A stretch of DNA of 64,000 nucleotides from Thalassorhabdus alkalitolerans (GTDB lineage: Bacteria; Bacillota; Bacilli; Bacillales; Marinococcaceae): the NCBI RefSeq assembly GCF_042656585.1, contig NZ_JBHSPG010000023.1; one strand, 5' to 3'. Shown here one piece after another: positions 8,314-16,879 of the stretch; the first letter of the stretch is position 1; each line of letters opens with the position of its first letter. The position numbers and the translations under genes are program-made. The notes under the pieces are model-generated. The model was not told the origin of the DNA. It made no database searches and was given only the letters and a program-made list of their open reading frames with translations.

Positions 8314-9468
8314 ATGCGCAGGCAGACACTTCCCCTTATGGGCTACTTGTTTTTTGCTTACTCAGCCCTAACCGTCTTGGTCAGTTATCTTCCTGTATAT
8401 TTTCAAAATGAAGGCTGGTCACAAAGTCAAATCGGCTGGCTGATTGCTATCGGGCCCCTGGCAGCTGTGTTTGCCCAGCCTTTCTGGGGGTACATGAGCG
8501 ACAAGTGGAAAACGATCAAGAAAATACTTATAATCTGCCTTAGTTCAGGCGCCGTAGTCAGCGTCTTCTTTTTTCAGATAACTGAATTCTATGCTCTGTT
8601 CATTTTTGGCTTTATGCTCTTTATTTTTGTGGCGCCAACTACGGCTCTTGGAGACAGCTTGACTCAGAAAACAGCAATGCAGCAGGGCTTGAGCTTCGGG
8701 CGAATACGTATGTGGGGTTCTCTTGGATTCGCCTTTACCTCACTGGTCAGTGGTTTCTTTTTAGAGCGCGTAGGGGTCTCTTATTTATACGTTCCCTTTT
8801 TGCTTTTTACTCTTCTTGCCCTCTCAATGGCATGGCTGGTCACAGATGCTAAGCCTGCGAATAAACCGGTTACTATCGTTTATGCTCTTCAGTTTGGAGT
8901 GAAACCAAGAGTACTGTTTTTTCTGGGAATGATTTTTTTTATTTCGGTAGGACACCGGGCAAATGACAGTTTTTTAGGGTTGTTTATTGTAGAACTTGGC
9001 GGAGCGGAGTCTTTGATTGGAATGGCGTGGTTTGTGGGGGTTGTTTCTGAGGCAGTCGTCTTTTTTCTATCTTACTTATGGTTCCGCAGATTTCACCCGC
9101 TCTTTTTTATTTTAATTGCTGGTTTGCTGTATGCCTTTCGCTGGTTTATGATGGCAGGAATGGATGATCCAAGTCATGTTCTTTGGCTTCAGGTTCTTCA
9201 CGGTATTACTTTTGGAGGGATGTATTTTTCAGCTCTTCAGTATATCTCTAAGCTAGTGCCCGAAGAACTACAGGCTACAGGGCATTTACTTTTTATCACT
9301 ACATTTTTTGGATTGTCAGGTGTTATAGGATCGCTAGGCGGGGGATGGATGATGGAACATTACGGAGGAGAAGGACTGTATACTCTCCTTGGCGTTTTTG
9401 CGGTTACCGGCGTCCTCTTCCTTTTCATTTATTCGTTACGTCTTAAAATTGCATTAAGAGAAACCTAG
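8314..9468 (+). CDS. MFS transporter, MFS_1-like (LacY/PPP type)
   Basis: 384 residues with about 12 hydrophobic segments. It resembles the MFS_1-like group (3-phenylpropionate/nucleoside/sugar proton symporters, B. subtilis YwbF): MGYLFFAYSALTVLVSYLPVYF at the start, FWGYMSDKW in loop 2-3, and SFGRIRMWGSLGF before helix 5, which is the family's hallmark. It is an inner-membrane carrier, probably proton-coupled. The substrate cannot be predicted. It starts about 80 bases after ykuI and is followed by dynA; no link in function is evident. Confidence 0.85.
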   Translation: MRRQTLPLMGYLFFAYSALTVLVSYLPVYFQNEGWSQSQIGWLIAIGPLAAVFAQPFWGYMSDKWKTIKKILIICLSSGAVVSVFFFQITEFYALFIFGFMLFIFVAPTTALGDSLTQKTAMQQGLSFGRIRMWGSLGFAFTSLVSGFFLERVGVSYLYVPFLLFTLLALSMAWLVTDAKPANKPVTIVYALQFGVKPRVLFFLGMIFFISVGHRANDSFLGLFIVELGGAESLIGMAWFVGVVSEAVVFFLSYLWFRRFHPLFFILIAGLLYAFRWFMMAGMDDPSHVLWLQVLHGITFGGMYFSALQYISKLVPEELQATGHLLFITTFFGLSGVIGSLGGGWMMEHYGGEGLYTLLGVFAVTGVLFLFIYSLRLKIALRET

Positions 9469-9546
9469 AGTATAAAGTAGACTGACAATTTTTAATTCGT
9501 TACACTTAGATAAGGAACCCTAGACCGATATTGCAGGTGATAGGAA

Positions 9547-12500
9547 ATGAGAACATGGAAGTCTGCTCTGTTGACCAAACAGGAAATTCAAACTTTGATG
9601 AAGCAAAGTAGCTTTAACAAGCAAATGCTCCAGGAAATAGGGGAGGAACTTGCTGAACAATGGAAAGCAGCCGGTGATATTGAAAACTCAAAAAAAGCAG
9701 AACGACTCCTTTTAAAGATGAAGGAGAATAAATGGAAAGTGGCCTTTTGCGGGCACTTTTCTGCAGGAAAGTCGACTATGATTAATCATCTTCTAGGAAA
9801 AGATCTTCTGCCTTCACACCCTATCCCCACAAGTGCAAATATTGTTGAAATTAAAAAAGGAAACCATGAGGCAAGGATTACATTCAAAGAAAAATCTCCA
9901 GTCTTGTTAGAAGATCCAACTGATCTTCAGACCATAAAGGAGTATTGCAAAGACGGTGATGAAGTTACGGAAGTCTCTATTGCTACTCCGACCACCAGCA
10001 TTCCTGCAAATGTCATCATTATGGATACGCCAGGAATTGATTCAACAGATAAAGCACATCGCCTGGCAGCGGAAGCAAAGCTTGATGAAGCTGATTTAAT
10101 CCTGTATTTGATGGATTATCACCATGTTGAATCCAAAGAGAATATGGCATTTATCAAAGAGTTGAATGAACGGTATATGTACCCTGTAGCAGTGATTAGT
10201 CAAATCGACAAACATAATGAAGCAGAACTTTCTTTTAAGTCATTTAAAAAGAAGGTCGCAAGTACGTTAGCAAGACAATCACTTGCCACAAGTGGCACGT
10301 TTTTTATATCTTCCTTTTCACCTGAGCTGGAAATAAATGAGTGGAAGCTTTTACAGGAAGAGCTGTCTTCGAGAGTAACAAATAAGGAAAAAGATATTAC
10401 TCAAACGGCAGCTTTAGGCTTTTATCGATTATTAGAAAAACATATAGCCTGGGAACAATCCAACGCAGAAGAAAAGGAAGGGTTGACCTTTACATGGGAA
10501 AAAGGCGTTTCTTCCTTTTCGCTTAATAAAGAGCTTGAAAAAATGGAGGAAAGAATGAAAGCTCTTCCTTTGTTGGAGGACGAAATGGAAAGGGAGCTCT
10601 TAAGGGCCTTTGACCATATTTTTTCTAATGCCAAACTGACTCCCTATCACACTCGGAATGCTGCGCGAAGCTATCTTGAATCACGACAGGGAAGCTTTAA
10701 AGTGCGAGGCCTTTTTTCAAGGAGAAAGACAAAAAGTGAACAAAAGGAACGTCTGGAGGCTTTGACTCATTCCGTACAGGAAAATGTAAGGGCTTATATT
10801 GAGATCCATCTTAAGCAAAAATTACAGGACCTTCTTCGTGTGTACAGGATAGACGATATTGACATCGAACAGGAGATCCAAAACATTGATGTTCCAATAA
10901 CCTCTGAAGTCATTCGCAAAGCAGAACGAAAAGGTGCCTTATTTACTCAGGATTATGTGCTGACCTACTGCAGATTGTTAGTATCAGAAGTCCGTTTACT
11001 ATTTAAAGAAGCTCTTCACCCGGTAATTGGGAGAATGAAGCTGAACCTTGAAGAGCAAAAGAAAAAAGAACAGGAGTCATTAAAGCGGCAAATAGTGATT
11101 ACAGAAGAAAAGCGGAGAATGGCAGCGAAAGCAGAAGAATATCAAACAGCTTGGAGGAAGAGGATTACAAGCTACATTGACCGTGTATCTGATATTACTG
11201 AGGAAGAAAAAGAAGCAGAGAAACCATCTGAAACTGCATTTAAAATAAATGCAAAAGAACAAAGAAAAGGTTTTTCCGTCAATATAGGGAGCATGGCAGA
11301 GCATGATGATTCACGCTCTCGTCTTTCTGAGGCTCCCGGAAATCTCAGTGAACAACTCCTATGGATAGAAGAGGGAGCTGGCATAATATCTGCTTTTGAA
11401 GGCCTGACATTGGTAAGAAAAAGGCTTTTAGAACGCCTTGAAAGGCTTAAAGAGGATTCATTTCAAGTGGCACTGTTTGGGGCCTTCAGTGCTGGAAAAT
11501 CTTCCTTTGCCAATACCCTTCTTGGCGGGGAGTATCTCCCGGTCTCGCCTAACCCAACAACGGCCAGCGTCAACCATATCATGTCTCCTGATGATAAAAA
11601 TAAGAATGGCACAGTACGCATTACGTATAAAACAGAAAAAGACTTGCTAAACGATCTTAACGATATTCTAGTATTTAGTGAAACTTCAGTGAGTTCCGTT
11701 TCTGAGTTTCTGTCTTTGTGGCAAAAACGAGAGAGGATGCTGCAAAGAGCGAAGCAGCAGGCGGAGATAGAGAAAGACGAGCGCCACGAGAAAGAGGAAG
11801 AGAAATGGGAAGATCCTTTTACCTATTTAGACGGTGACCGGCTCGCGCAGCTTTCCCTCTTTGCTCACGGCTATGGAACCTATAAAGGAAACCTGGGAGA
11901 AGAGAAGAAAACAGACCTTGTGACATTTCAAAAAGCAGCGGCTGAGGAAGAGCACGCTATGTTTATAGCTGAAACCTATTTCTATCTTTCATGCCCTCTC
12001 ACAAACAGCGGGGTGACACTGACTGATACTCCAGGAGCAAGCTCTGTTTATCAAAGGCATACGGCTACGGCTTTTGAATATATGAAAAATGCAGACGCTC
12101 TGTTATTTTTAACCTACTATAATCATGCTTTTTCAAAAGCTGATGAAGAGTTTCTCATTCAATTAGGAAGAATAAAGGAATTTTTCCGTTACGACAAAAT
12201 GTTTTTTATCGTAAATGCAAGTGATCTTGCTTCAAGTGAGGATGAACTTACGTCTGTTTTAAAGCATGTAGAAGATGAGCTCATAACTTTTGGAATTCGA
12301 CGTCCGAGAATACTGCCGGTTTCAAGTAAAAGCGGACTGTTGGGAGTCAAAGCAAAGTCAGGGGAGTTAAGTTCAGACGAGGAAAAATGGCTGGATGCTC
12401 ATTATCCATCTGTTGCTAAAGAGCAACTTCTTCACTATGCCGGCATAGAAGAATTTTGGCATCAATTCCACGGATTCAGGCAACAGGTCATGAATGAAAC

Positions 12501-13380
12501 TCTTATCAAAGAATGCTGGGATGATATAAAGTTTGCCAAAGATAGCCTTTTACGTCTTAGAGGCGAAGCTTTTGAAACAGTAAAGCAAAGAAAAGAAACC
12601 CTGCTCATGTACCAGAAGAACTCAGAGGAAACAATAGGAAAAATAAGAAATATGGAGACCGATGTATATGAAAAGCAACTTGCTCAAGAAATAGAGGAAC
12701 TTTTGTTTTATGTGAAACAGAGGGTGTTTTATCGGTACTTTGATGAATTTAAAAAAACATTTACACCTCTTCAGTTTTCTGATGAAGAAGATTTTAAAAG
12801 ACGACTCAGACAGCTGGTCAACGAGTTCTTACGTTTCTTTTCTCATGATTTAACACAAGAAATCAGGGCAACGTATATCCGCCTGGAACGCTTTCTAAAT
12901 GGACAAATAAAAAAAGCCGAAGCCCATATTCAGAAAATAGGTGAGAGAATTGAGCCGATGCTTTCAGGTGGGGACACGAAGACAGAGATCCCTTCTTATC
13001 CTGTAGCAAAGGGACTTACGGTAGATGGAAAAACAGTACTCTCCCTTTATGAAGGATATACGAGCTCCCACGAGTTTTTTATTGAAAAAGGAAATGTGGA
13101 ATTTAAAGACAAGCTCGAAATTGCTCTTCGTCCGTGGGTCGATGACTTCATTGAAGACTGGAAAAAGACAATGATCAAAGAGCTCCTTCCTTTTTTACGA
13201 GGAAAAATCCAGGGTATCAAAGATGAAAAAATAAAGGAATTAGATTTCCTGGCTAACGATAAAGTGAAACAGCTGGAAAAGCCTGTTCGGACAATAAACA
13301 TAGAGGATGCCATTGAGAACCTTACTGTCATCCAAAATAGAGAATTGGATGCGAGTGTTGTTAGTGATGGCAGATTGTGA
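9547..13380 (+). CDS. dynA: Double dynamin-like GTPase DynA
   Basis: 1277 residues with two fused dynamin modules, like B. subtilis DynA (YpbR, 1193 residues). The first GTPase has P-loop GHFSAGKST (near residue 75), switch DTPGID and G4 region ISQID. The second, starting near residue 640, has GAFSAGKSS, DTPGAS and FIVNASD. Between and behind them lie long charged helical stalk regions. B. subtilis DynA binds the inner membrane, tethers and fuses bilayers and helps cells survive membrane damage and phage infection. This copy is longer, with an acidic/basic helical insert around residues 720-770 (QAEIEKDERHEKEEEKWED). It ends in TGA, which shows that UGA is a stop codon here. Confidence 0.93.
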   Translation: MRTWKSALLTKQEIQTLMKQSSFNKQMLQEIGEELAEQWKAAGDIENSKKAERLLLKMKENKWKVAFCGHFSAGKSTMINHLLGKDLLPSHPIPTSANIVEIKKGNHEARITFKEKSPVLLEDPTDLQTIKEYCKDGDEVTEVSIATPTTSIPANVIIMDTPGIDSTDKAHRLAAEAKLDEADLILYLMDYHHVESKENMAFIKELNERYMYPVAVISQIDKHNEAELSFKSFKKKVASTLARQSLATSGTFFISSFSPELEINEWKLLQEELSSRVTNKEKDITQTAALGFYRLLEKHIAWEQSNAEEKEGLTFTWEKGVSSFSLNKELEKMEERMKALPLLEDEMERELLRAFDHIFSNAKLTPYHTRNAARSYLESRQGSFKVRGLFSRRKTKSEQKERLEALTHSVQENVRAYIEIHLKQKLQDLLRVYRIDDIDIEQEIQNIDVPITSEVIRKAERKGALFTQDYVLTYCRLLVSEVRLLFKEALHPVIGRMKLNLEEQKKKEQESLKRQIVITEEKRRMAAKAEEYQTAWRKRITSYIDRVSDITEEEKEAEKPSETAFKINAKEQRKGFSVNIGSMAEHDDSRSRLSEAPGNLSEQLLWIEEGAGIISAFEGLTLVRKRLLERLERLKEDSFQVALFGAFSAGKSSFANTLLGGEYLPVSPNPTTASVNHIMSPDDKNKNGTVRITYKTEKDLLNDLNDILVFSETSVSSVSEFLSLWQKRERMLQRAKQQAEIEKDERHEKEEEKWEDPFTYLDGDRLAQLSLFAHGYGTYKGNLGEEKKTDLVTFQKAAAEEEHAMFIAETYFYLSCPLTNSGVTLTDTPGASSVYQRHTATAFEYMKNADALLFLTYYNHAFSKADEEFLIQLGRIKEFFRYDKMFFIVNASDLASSEDELTSVLKHVEDELITFGIRRPRILPVSSKSGLLGVKAKSGELSSDEEKWLDAHYPSVAKEQLLHYAGIEEFWHQFHGFRQQVMNETLIKECWDDIKFAKDSLLRLRGEAFETVKQRKETLLMYQKNSEETIGKIRNMETDVYEKQLAQEIEELLFYVKQRVFYRYFDEFKKTFTPLQFSDEEDFKRRLRQLVNEFLRFFSHDLTQEIRATYIRLERFLNGQIKKAEAHIQKIGERIEPMLSGGDTKTEIPSYPVAKGLTVDGKTVLSLYEGYTSSHEFFIEKGNVEFKDKLEIALRPWVDDFIEDWKKTMIKELLPFLRGKIQGIKDEKIKELDFLANDKVKQLEKPVRTINIEDAIENLTVIQNRELDASVVSDGRL

Positions 13381-13444
13381 TACGGTGAAAGAAGTAGATG
13401 GAAACCCTTGCTAACGAAAATCTGCTTTATAAGGATATGGTTAT

Positions 13445-13777
13445 TTGAATAAGCGACTAAATGTTTTTTTAGATGATGTACGTCAATGTCCAGAGGAGCA
13501 TGTGTTAGCGAAAACGGCTGATGACTGTATTGAGCTTATAAGGGAAGGAAATCCAATCACTCACCTTTCACTTGACCATGACTTGGGAAGTAAGGAGAAA
13601 AACGGCTACGCAGTGGTATTGCATATGATTGAACAAGGTGTGTATGCACAACGAATTACGATTCATTCAGCTAACGCGAGTGAAGGAAAAAAAATGTACA
13701 AGCGACTTTTGGAGGCCCAGAAAGACGGCAATATGCCCCGTGAGATAAAAGTGGTTCACAGACCTTTACCGTTATAG
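13445..13777 (+). CDS. cREC-type (receiver-like) protein
   Basis: 110 residues. The N-terminal strand with LNVFLDDVRQCPE carries the paired aspartates of a receiver fold; the second strand reads HLSLDHDLGSKEKNGYAVV and the third ITIHSANASEGKKM. These features fit the cyclic-phosphate-processing receiver domain family (cREC), proposed from comparative genomics to process cyclic phosphate ends of RNA; biochemical proof is scarce. The start is TTG 13445 with ATAAGGAT upstream; no ATG fits. It has its own terminator. It precedes the first UGA-containing gene. Confidence 0.65.
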   Translation: MNKRLNVFLDDVRQCPEEHVLAKTADDCIELIREGNPITHLSLDHDLGSKEKNGYAVVLHMIEQGVYAQRITIHSANASEGKKMYKRLLEAQKDGNMPREIKVVHRPLPL

Positions 13778-13787
13778 ATCATATTTT

Positions 13788-13822
13788 AAAGTGAGTTGCT
13801 GATAGAGCAATTCACTTTTTTT
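13788..13822 (+). terminator. Terminator after the cREC gene
   Basis: AAAGTGA-TTGCT paired with AGCAA-TTCACTTT, five-base loop and seven T residues. Confidence 0.85.
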
Positions 13823-13917
13823 AATAAGGAAAAGATAGCAGAGCAATCGTTTTTTACGGACAAGCAAAGGGGTATGATAAAAAGCACGCTGTAATAATAG
13901 AAAGGTGAGGTGAAAGT

Positions 13918-14232
13918 ATGCGTATTACAGATAGAGGAAAAAAAGCGGTCTTTGAGAGCATTGTCACTACGCAAGCTTCTATTTATCTTACGGGAAAAGA
14001 AACTCATGGCTGACAAGGCACAATTGAGTACGAACTTGTCCTGGAAGGTCAAGAGCAAAACAATGAGGAAGCAGAGTCCATCAACATTACCATTGATGAG
14101 AGATTTGCAAGTAGGGTAGGACCTGATCCTGTTCTCGATAAACATCCTTCATTAGGGTGGATGTTGAAAAACAAAAATGAAACAGTTGCGTATGGGATTC
14201 CGTTGACAAAAAATAAAGAAAGCAAGGAATAA
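13918..14232 (+). CDS. Probable HesB-like selenoprotein, divergent
   Basis: 104 codons with one in-frame UGA at 14011-14013 (codon 32), read here as selenocysteine. The frame starts at ATG after AGGTGAGGTG and stays open to TAA. The upstream part begins MRITDRGKKAVFES; the downstream part continues U-QGTIEYELVLEG and ends in LTKNKESKE. It aligns with the second UGA gene at 15708: both begin M-x-IT, both have glycine before UGA at codon 32, followed by x-G. That is the place of the first ligand cysteine in IscA/HesB proteins, which assemble Fe-S clusters. No other cysteine is present, so the Sec would be the only chalcogen ligand. A SECIS-like hairpin follows the UGA. The alternative is a pseudogene. 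Confidence 0.75.
14014..14053 (+). promoter_or_regulatory. SECIS-like element in the first HesB-like gene
   Basis: Directly after the UGA. Apical stem CTTGTCCT (14035-14042) pairs with AGGTCAAG (14046-14053) with one U-U mismatch; the loop is GGA and begins 30 nt after the UGA. Bacterial SECIS elements need the apical loop about 16-37 nt downstream with a G among its first two bases; both rules are met. Confidence 0.72.
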
Positions 14233-14250
14233 ATCCTTGCTTTCTTTTCT
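14221..14250 (+). terminator. Terminator of first HesB-like gene
   Basis: AGCAAGGA-ATAAA-TCCTTGCT followed by a T-rich tail; the left arm overlaps the last codons, showing that the gene ends where the reading frame through UGA predicts. Confidence 0.85.
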
Positions 14251-14283
14251 ATTATCGTTGTACATAGGATAGCATTATACCGG

Positions 14284-14601
14284 TTATGATCTTTTAATAA
14301 ATAACTCGGACATTTGTCTGACAAGAGGCTGTACCTGGTGAACAGTCTGCATTACTGTATTCATTGTCGTCATTGTTTTTTGCAGGTCAAGATTTCCTTG
14401 ATCATTTACAAACCCGTTCATCACCGCGGATAATGGAGAGTTTCTTCTAGGACCTCCATGAAGCGGAGCTCCTCCCGGGAAAGGATAGGGCTGTTGCATT
14501 GCATATGGATGATACTGCCCTCTTGGCGTATGAGGGGAGGAATAAGGATGGTGTGGTTGAACAGGGAAAGGTGGTTCAGCATAAGGAAGTTTACGATTCA
14601 T
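14284..14601 (-). CDS. yppG: YppG-like spore-associated protein
   Basis: 105 residues. The N-terminal half is rich in proline, histidine, tyrosine and glutamine, as in spore coat proteins; the C-terminal half has the YppG-type helix with LDLQKTMTTMNTVMQTVHQVQ and PLVRQMSELF. YppG proteins of Bacillus are small coat-associated or uncharacterised proteins. GAGGAG lies about 10 bases before ATG. The promoter region overlaps the upstream part of the divergently read dipeptidase gene. Confidence 0.75.
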   Translation of the reverse strand: MNRKLPYAEPPFPVQPHHPYSSPHTPRGQYHPYAMQQPYPFPGGAPLHGGPRRNSPLSAVMNGFVNDQGNLDLQKTMTTMNTVMQTVHQVQPLVRQMSELFIKRS

Positions 14602-14723
14602 ATTTTTTCACTCCTCTGAACTTCTGGCTGCCAATATCTACTGGCGTCTGTTTTAGTTTATGTTTGTTACTTTCTAGTAGGGTGGGCATATACCCGATAC
14701 TTTTGGAAAAAGGAGGAGATGTC

Positions 14724-15653
14724 TTGTTCATCTCTGATACTCACAGTGATCCCCTATGGAAAATGTGGAAAACGAAAGATCGTAACTTTTCCAAAAGTCC
14801 TGCCTTGTCCGTTTCAGCTGAACATCTGGTACAAGGAGGTGTGAATGCCCAGGTGTTCGCACTGTTTGTGCCTGTTGCGCCTGCCGAGCATAGCCGTTTT
14901 TCTATTCTGCTTGCACAGATGGATTTGTTTTATGAAGAAGTGATTACTCACCCGTGCATCAGATGGGAGCCAGGCCAGCCGTTACATGAGATAAAAGGAA
15001 AAACACAGGCAATTCTTGCCCTTGAAGGAGCAGGTTATATAGGAGAAGATCCTGTATTATGGAGGCTGCTTAAACACTGGGGGGTGGAGATGGCAAGCCT
15101 GACCTGGAATGAAGCAAATGAACTAGGGGACGGTGTCCTTGAAGAAAGGGGAGCCGGATTAAGCTCAAAAGGAAAACATGTCGTAAAATTACACCAGGAG
15201 CTTGGGATCGTAACGGATATTTCCCACCTGAATGAGCATGGTTTCTGGGATGTGGTTGAGCACGGTGGTACCCTGATTGCAAGTCATTCTAATTCCTCGT
15301 TTGTGTGCGGACATAAACGTAACTTAACGGATCAGCAGATCCGGGCACTGATTCAGAAAAACAGTTTTATCGGACTTACTTTTTATCCCCCGTTTATTAC
15401 AGAAAAGAAAATAGCTTTAGTGGAGGACTTGGCGAGCCATATTGATCACATTGGCAGCTTAGGGGGGATTGAGCACGTTGGTTTCGGGTCAGATTTTGAT
15501 GGAATTGATCAGACGATTCAAGGCCTGTCATCCCCTGCTGATTATGATGCTTTGATAAATTGGCTTCTTAAGCGTTATGATGAAAATATAGTAAGAGGAA
15601 TAGCCGGGGAAAACTTTGCCCGTTTTTGGAGAGACACCCGGAGGTTTTTTTAG
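14724..15653 (+). CDS. Membrane dipeptidase (peptidase M19)
   Basis: 309 residues. The zinc-binding motif DTHSDPLW follows the start directly; the bridging glutamate is in ILALEGAGYI, further metal histidines are in TDISHLNEHGFWDV and IASHSNS, and HVGFGSDFDG is the C-terminal family motif. M19 enzymes split dipeptides, often with broad or D-residue specificity. The TTG start at 14724 is chosen because AGGAGGAG lies five bases upstream and the product then begins exactly as family members do. An open frame reaching back to 14499 is not supported. It ends 54 bases before the second UGA gene. Confidence 0.88.
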   Translation: MFISDTHSDPLWKMWKTKDRNFSKSPALSVSAEHLVQGGVNAQVFALFVPVAPAEHSRFSILLAQMDLFYEEVITHPCIRWEPGQPLHEIKGKTQAILALEGAGYIGEDPVLWRLLKHWGVEMASLTWNEANELGDGVLEERGAGLSSKGKHVVKLHQELGIVTDISHLNEHGFWDVVEHGGTLIASHSNSSFVCGHKRNLTDQQIRALIQKNSFIGLTFYPPFITEKKIALVEDLASHIDHIGSLGGIEHVGFGSDFDGIDQTIQGLSSPADYDALINWLLKRYDENIVRGIAGENFARFWRDTRRFF

Positions 15654-15707
15654 TTTTCAAATTGGAAATATTAATCTACAATAGGGTAGTGAAAAGAGGT
15701 GAGATGA

Positions 15708-15998
15708 ATGGAAATTACTAATGAAGCTAAATCATTTATCCAAGATGTAATGAAAGAACATTCCATGTCTAACATTCGTGTCGTATTTGCCGGAATGGGC
15801 TGAGGAGGTCCAAAATTTGGGCTGGCTCTGGATGAGCCACAGGACTCGGATGTTGTGAAGGAAATTAACGGATTAAACGTAGCCATTGAAGAGCAGATTG
15901 TCTCTCACGTGGATACGGTGACATTGGATGTAGAGGCTGATATGTCGGGTAATAAGTCACTGACTATGAAAAACAGTGCTGGCTCTGACTGCTGTTAG
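15708..15998 (+). CDS. HesB-like selenoprotein
   Basis: 96 codons with in-frame UGA at 15801-15803 (codon 32). The sequence around it, FAGMG-U-GGPKFGLALDEP, is that of HesB-like proteins that have Cys or Sec at this place; HesB-like selenoproteins are an established bacterial family. The C terminus SDCC provides two cysteines, like the C-terminal ligand pair of IscA, so Sec32 and these could bind an Fe-S cluster or iron. ATG 15708 follows AAGAGGTGAG. A SECIS-like structure follows the UGA and a terminator follows the TAG. Whether it shares a transcript with the dipeptidase is open. A plain nonsense mutation is unlikely, since both halves are intact. Confidence 0.88.
15804..15847 (+). promoter_or_regulatory. 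SECIS-like element in the second HesB-like gene
   Basis: Apical stem TGGCTC (15823-15828) pairs perfectly with GAGCCA (15834-15839); loop TGGAT begins 26 nt after the UGA and has G at its second position. A lower stem GAG-UCC with GGACTC (one bulged G) closes the structure near the UGA. Confidence 0.8.
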
Positions 15999-16010
15999 TC
16001 TTTAAGAAGG

Positions 16011-16045
16011 AAGCCTGGTTTCTTTTATGAGAAGCCGGGCTTTTT
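16011..16045 (+). terminator. Terminator of second HesB-like gene
   Basis: AAGCCTGGTTTCT paired with AGAAGCCGGGCTT through G-C, A-T and a few G-T pairs, then a T run. Confidence 0.85.
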
Positions 16046-16143
16046 ATATTGCAATGGAGGAGATTTTTGAATAAGTAATGGTGAAAAGAGGTAAGGGAAA
16101 GTAAAGAACTATAGGTAACAATTATTGGTAAGGGGGATTACTG

Positions 16144-16404
16144 ATGAATCGTAAACCGAAAGAACTGAAAATCTTTCTTTATGATGAAATGGTGCAAAAA
16201 GATAATCGCCTGGCCAGCGCATTAGAAGAAGAAGGTAAAAAAGAGGGATTTAAACAAGAGGATATAAGGGAGGTACTCAATGATCTCGAGCAAAACGGAA
16301 GTATTACCTTTGCCGAGCAAGAAAACCCCCTGCATCCCAACAAGCATCCAGAGGATGTTATTGTCATTCAAGATGATAAACTATTCAGGGATTTCCTGCG
16401 TTAA
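16144..16404 (+). CDS. Small protein of unknown function
   Basis: 86 residues, charged, mostly helical in composition. The middle (FKQEDIREVLNDLEQNGSITF) resembles a helix-turn-helix/wing segment such as those that predict growth-phase or DNA-binding small proteins, but I do not recognise the family. A good ribosome binding site (TAAGGGGG) precedes ATG. The next gene, 52 bases on, encodes a protein with a similar helix-wing pattern, so the two may be functionally paired. Confidence 0.6.
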   Translation: MNRKPKELKIFLYDEMVQKDNRLASALEEEGKKEGFKQEDIREVLNDLEQNGSITFAEQENPLHPNKHPEDVIVIQDDKLFRDFLR

Positions 16405-16456
16405 ATACAGGGATAACAAAGCTTAAGGACTGTCTTTCAAACAGGAGGTATAAGCG

Positions 16457-16708
16457 ATGGATGTTCAGAAGGAACAATATTTGCGGGAAGCGTACAAGCT
16501 GTATAAAGACGGAAAGAACAAAAAAGGAACGTTGCAGGCAAACTCAATGACAATGGAAGACAAAAGCGACTTTCATTTTGAAAAAGGCTTTATTGAAGAG
16601 CTTGAAAGGGAAGGTCTGCTACGTATTATAACAAATAAAGAAAACCGGATAGAATTTACCATTACGGAAAAAGGATACCAATTTGTTAATGAAAACCTGT
16701 TACAATAA
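16457..16708 (+). CDS. Small winged-helix-like protein
   Basis: 83 residues. The second half, FIEELEREGLLRII followed by IEFTITEKGYQFVNENL, matches the recognition helix and wing of small winged-helix proteins (compare MarR or PadR-like C-terminal parts). Function unknown; DNA binding is possible. ACAGGAGGTAT precedes ATG. It probably forms an operon with the gene before it. Confidence 0.55.
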   Translation: MDVQKEQYLREAYKLYKDGKNKKGTLQANSMTMEDKSDFHFEKGFIEELEREGLLRIITNKENRIEFTITEKGYQFVNENLLQ

Positions 16709-16782
16709 CGGAAACATAAAAGAGGATAGCACAAAATCAACACCGTTCTTTTGAGTGGGAGATATAGAAAAAGTAACGTAGT

Positions 16783-16826
16783 AAAAAGGTAACCAATTTA
16801 AAGTTAATTTGGTTACCTTTTTTTAT
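16783..16826. terminator. Bidirectional terminator
   Basis: Long inverted repeat AAAAAGGTAACCAATTTA/TTAATTTGGTTACCTTTTTTT between two convergent genes; T runs at both ends. Confidence 0.85.
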
Positions 16827-16879
16827 TAACTGAAAAATCTACTTGTAGAATTGTAATCTTAAAACAGTGGATCTCCATT

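Noticed and set aside
14499..14723. N-terminal extension of the M19 dipeptidase
   Set aside because: It overlaps yppG on the other strand and the strong ribosome binding site lies just before TTG 14724.
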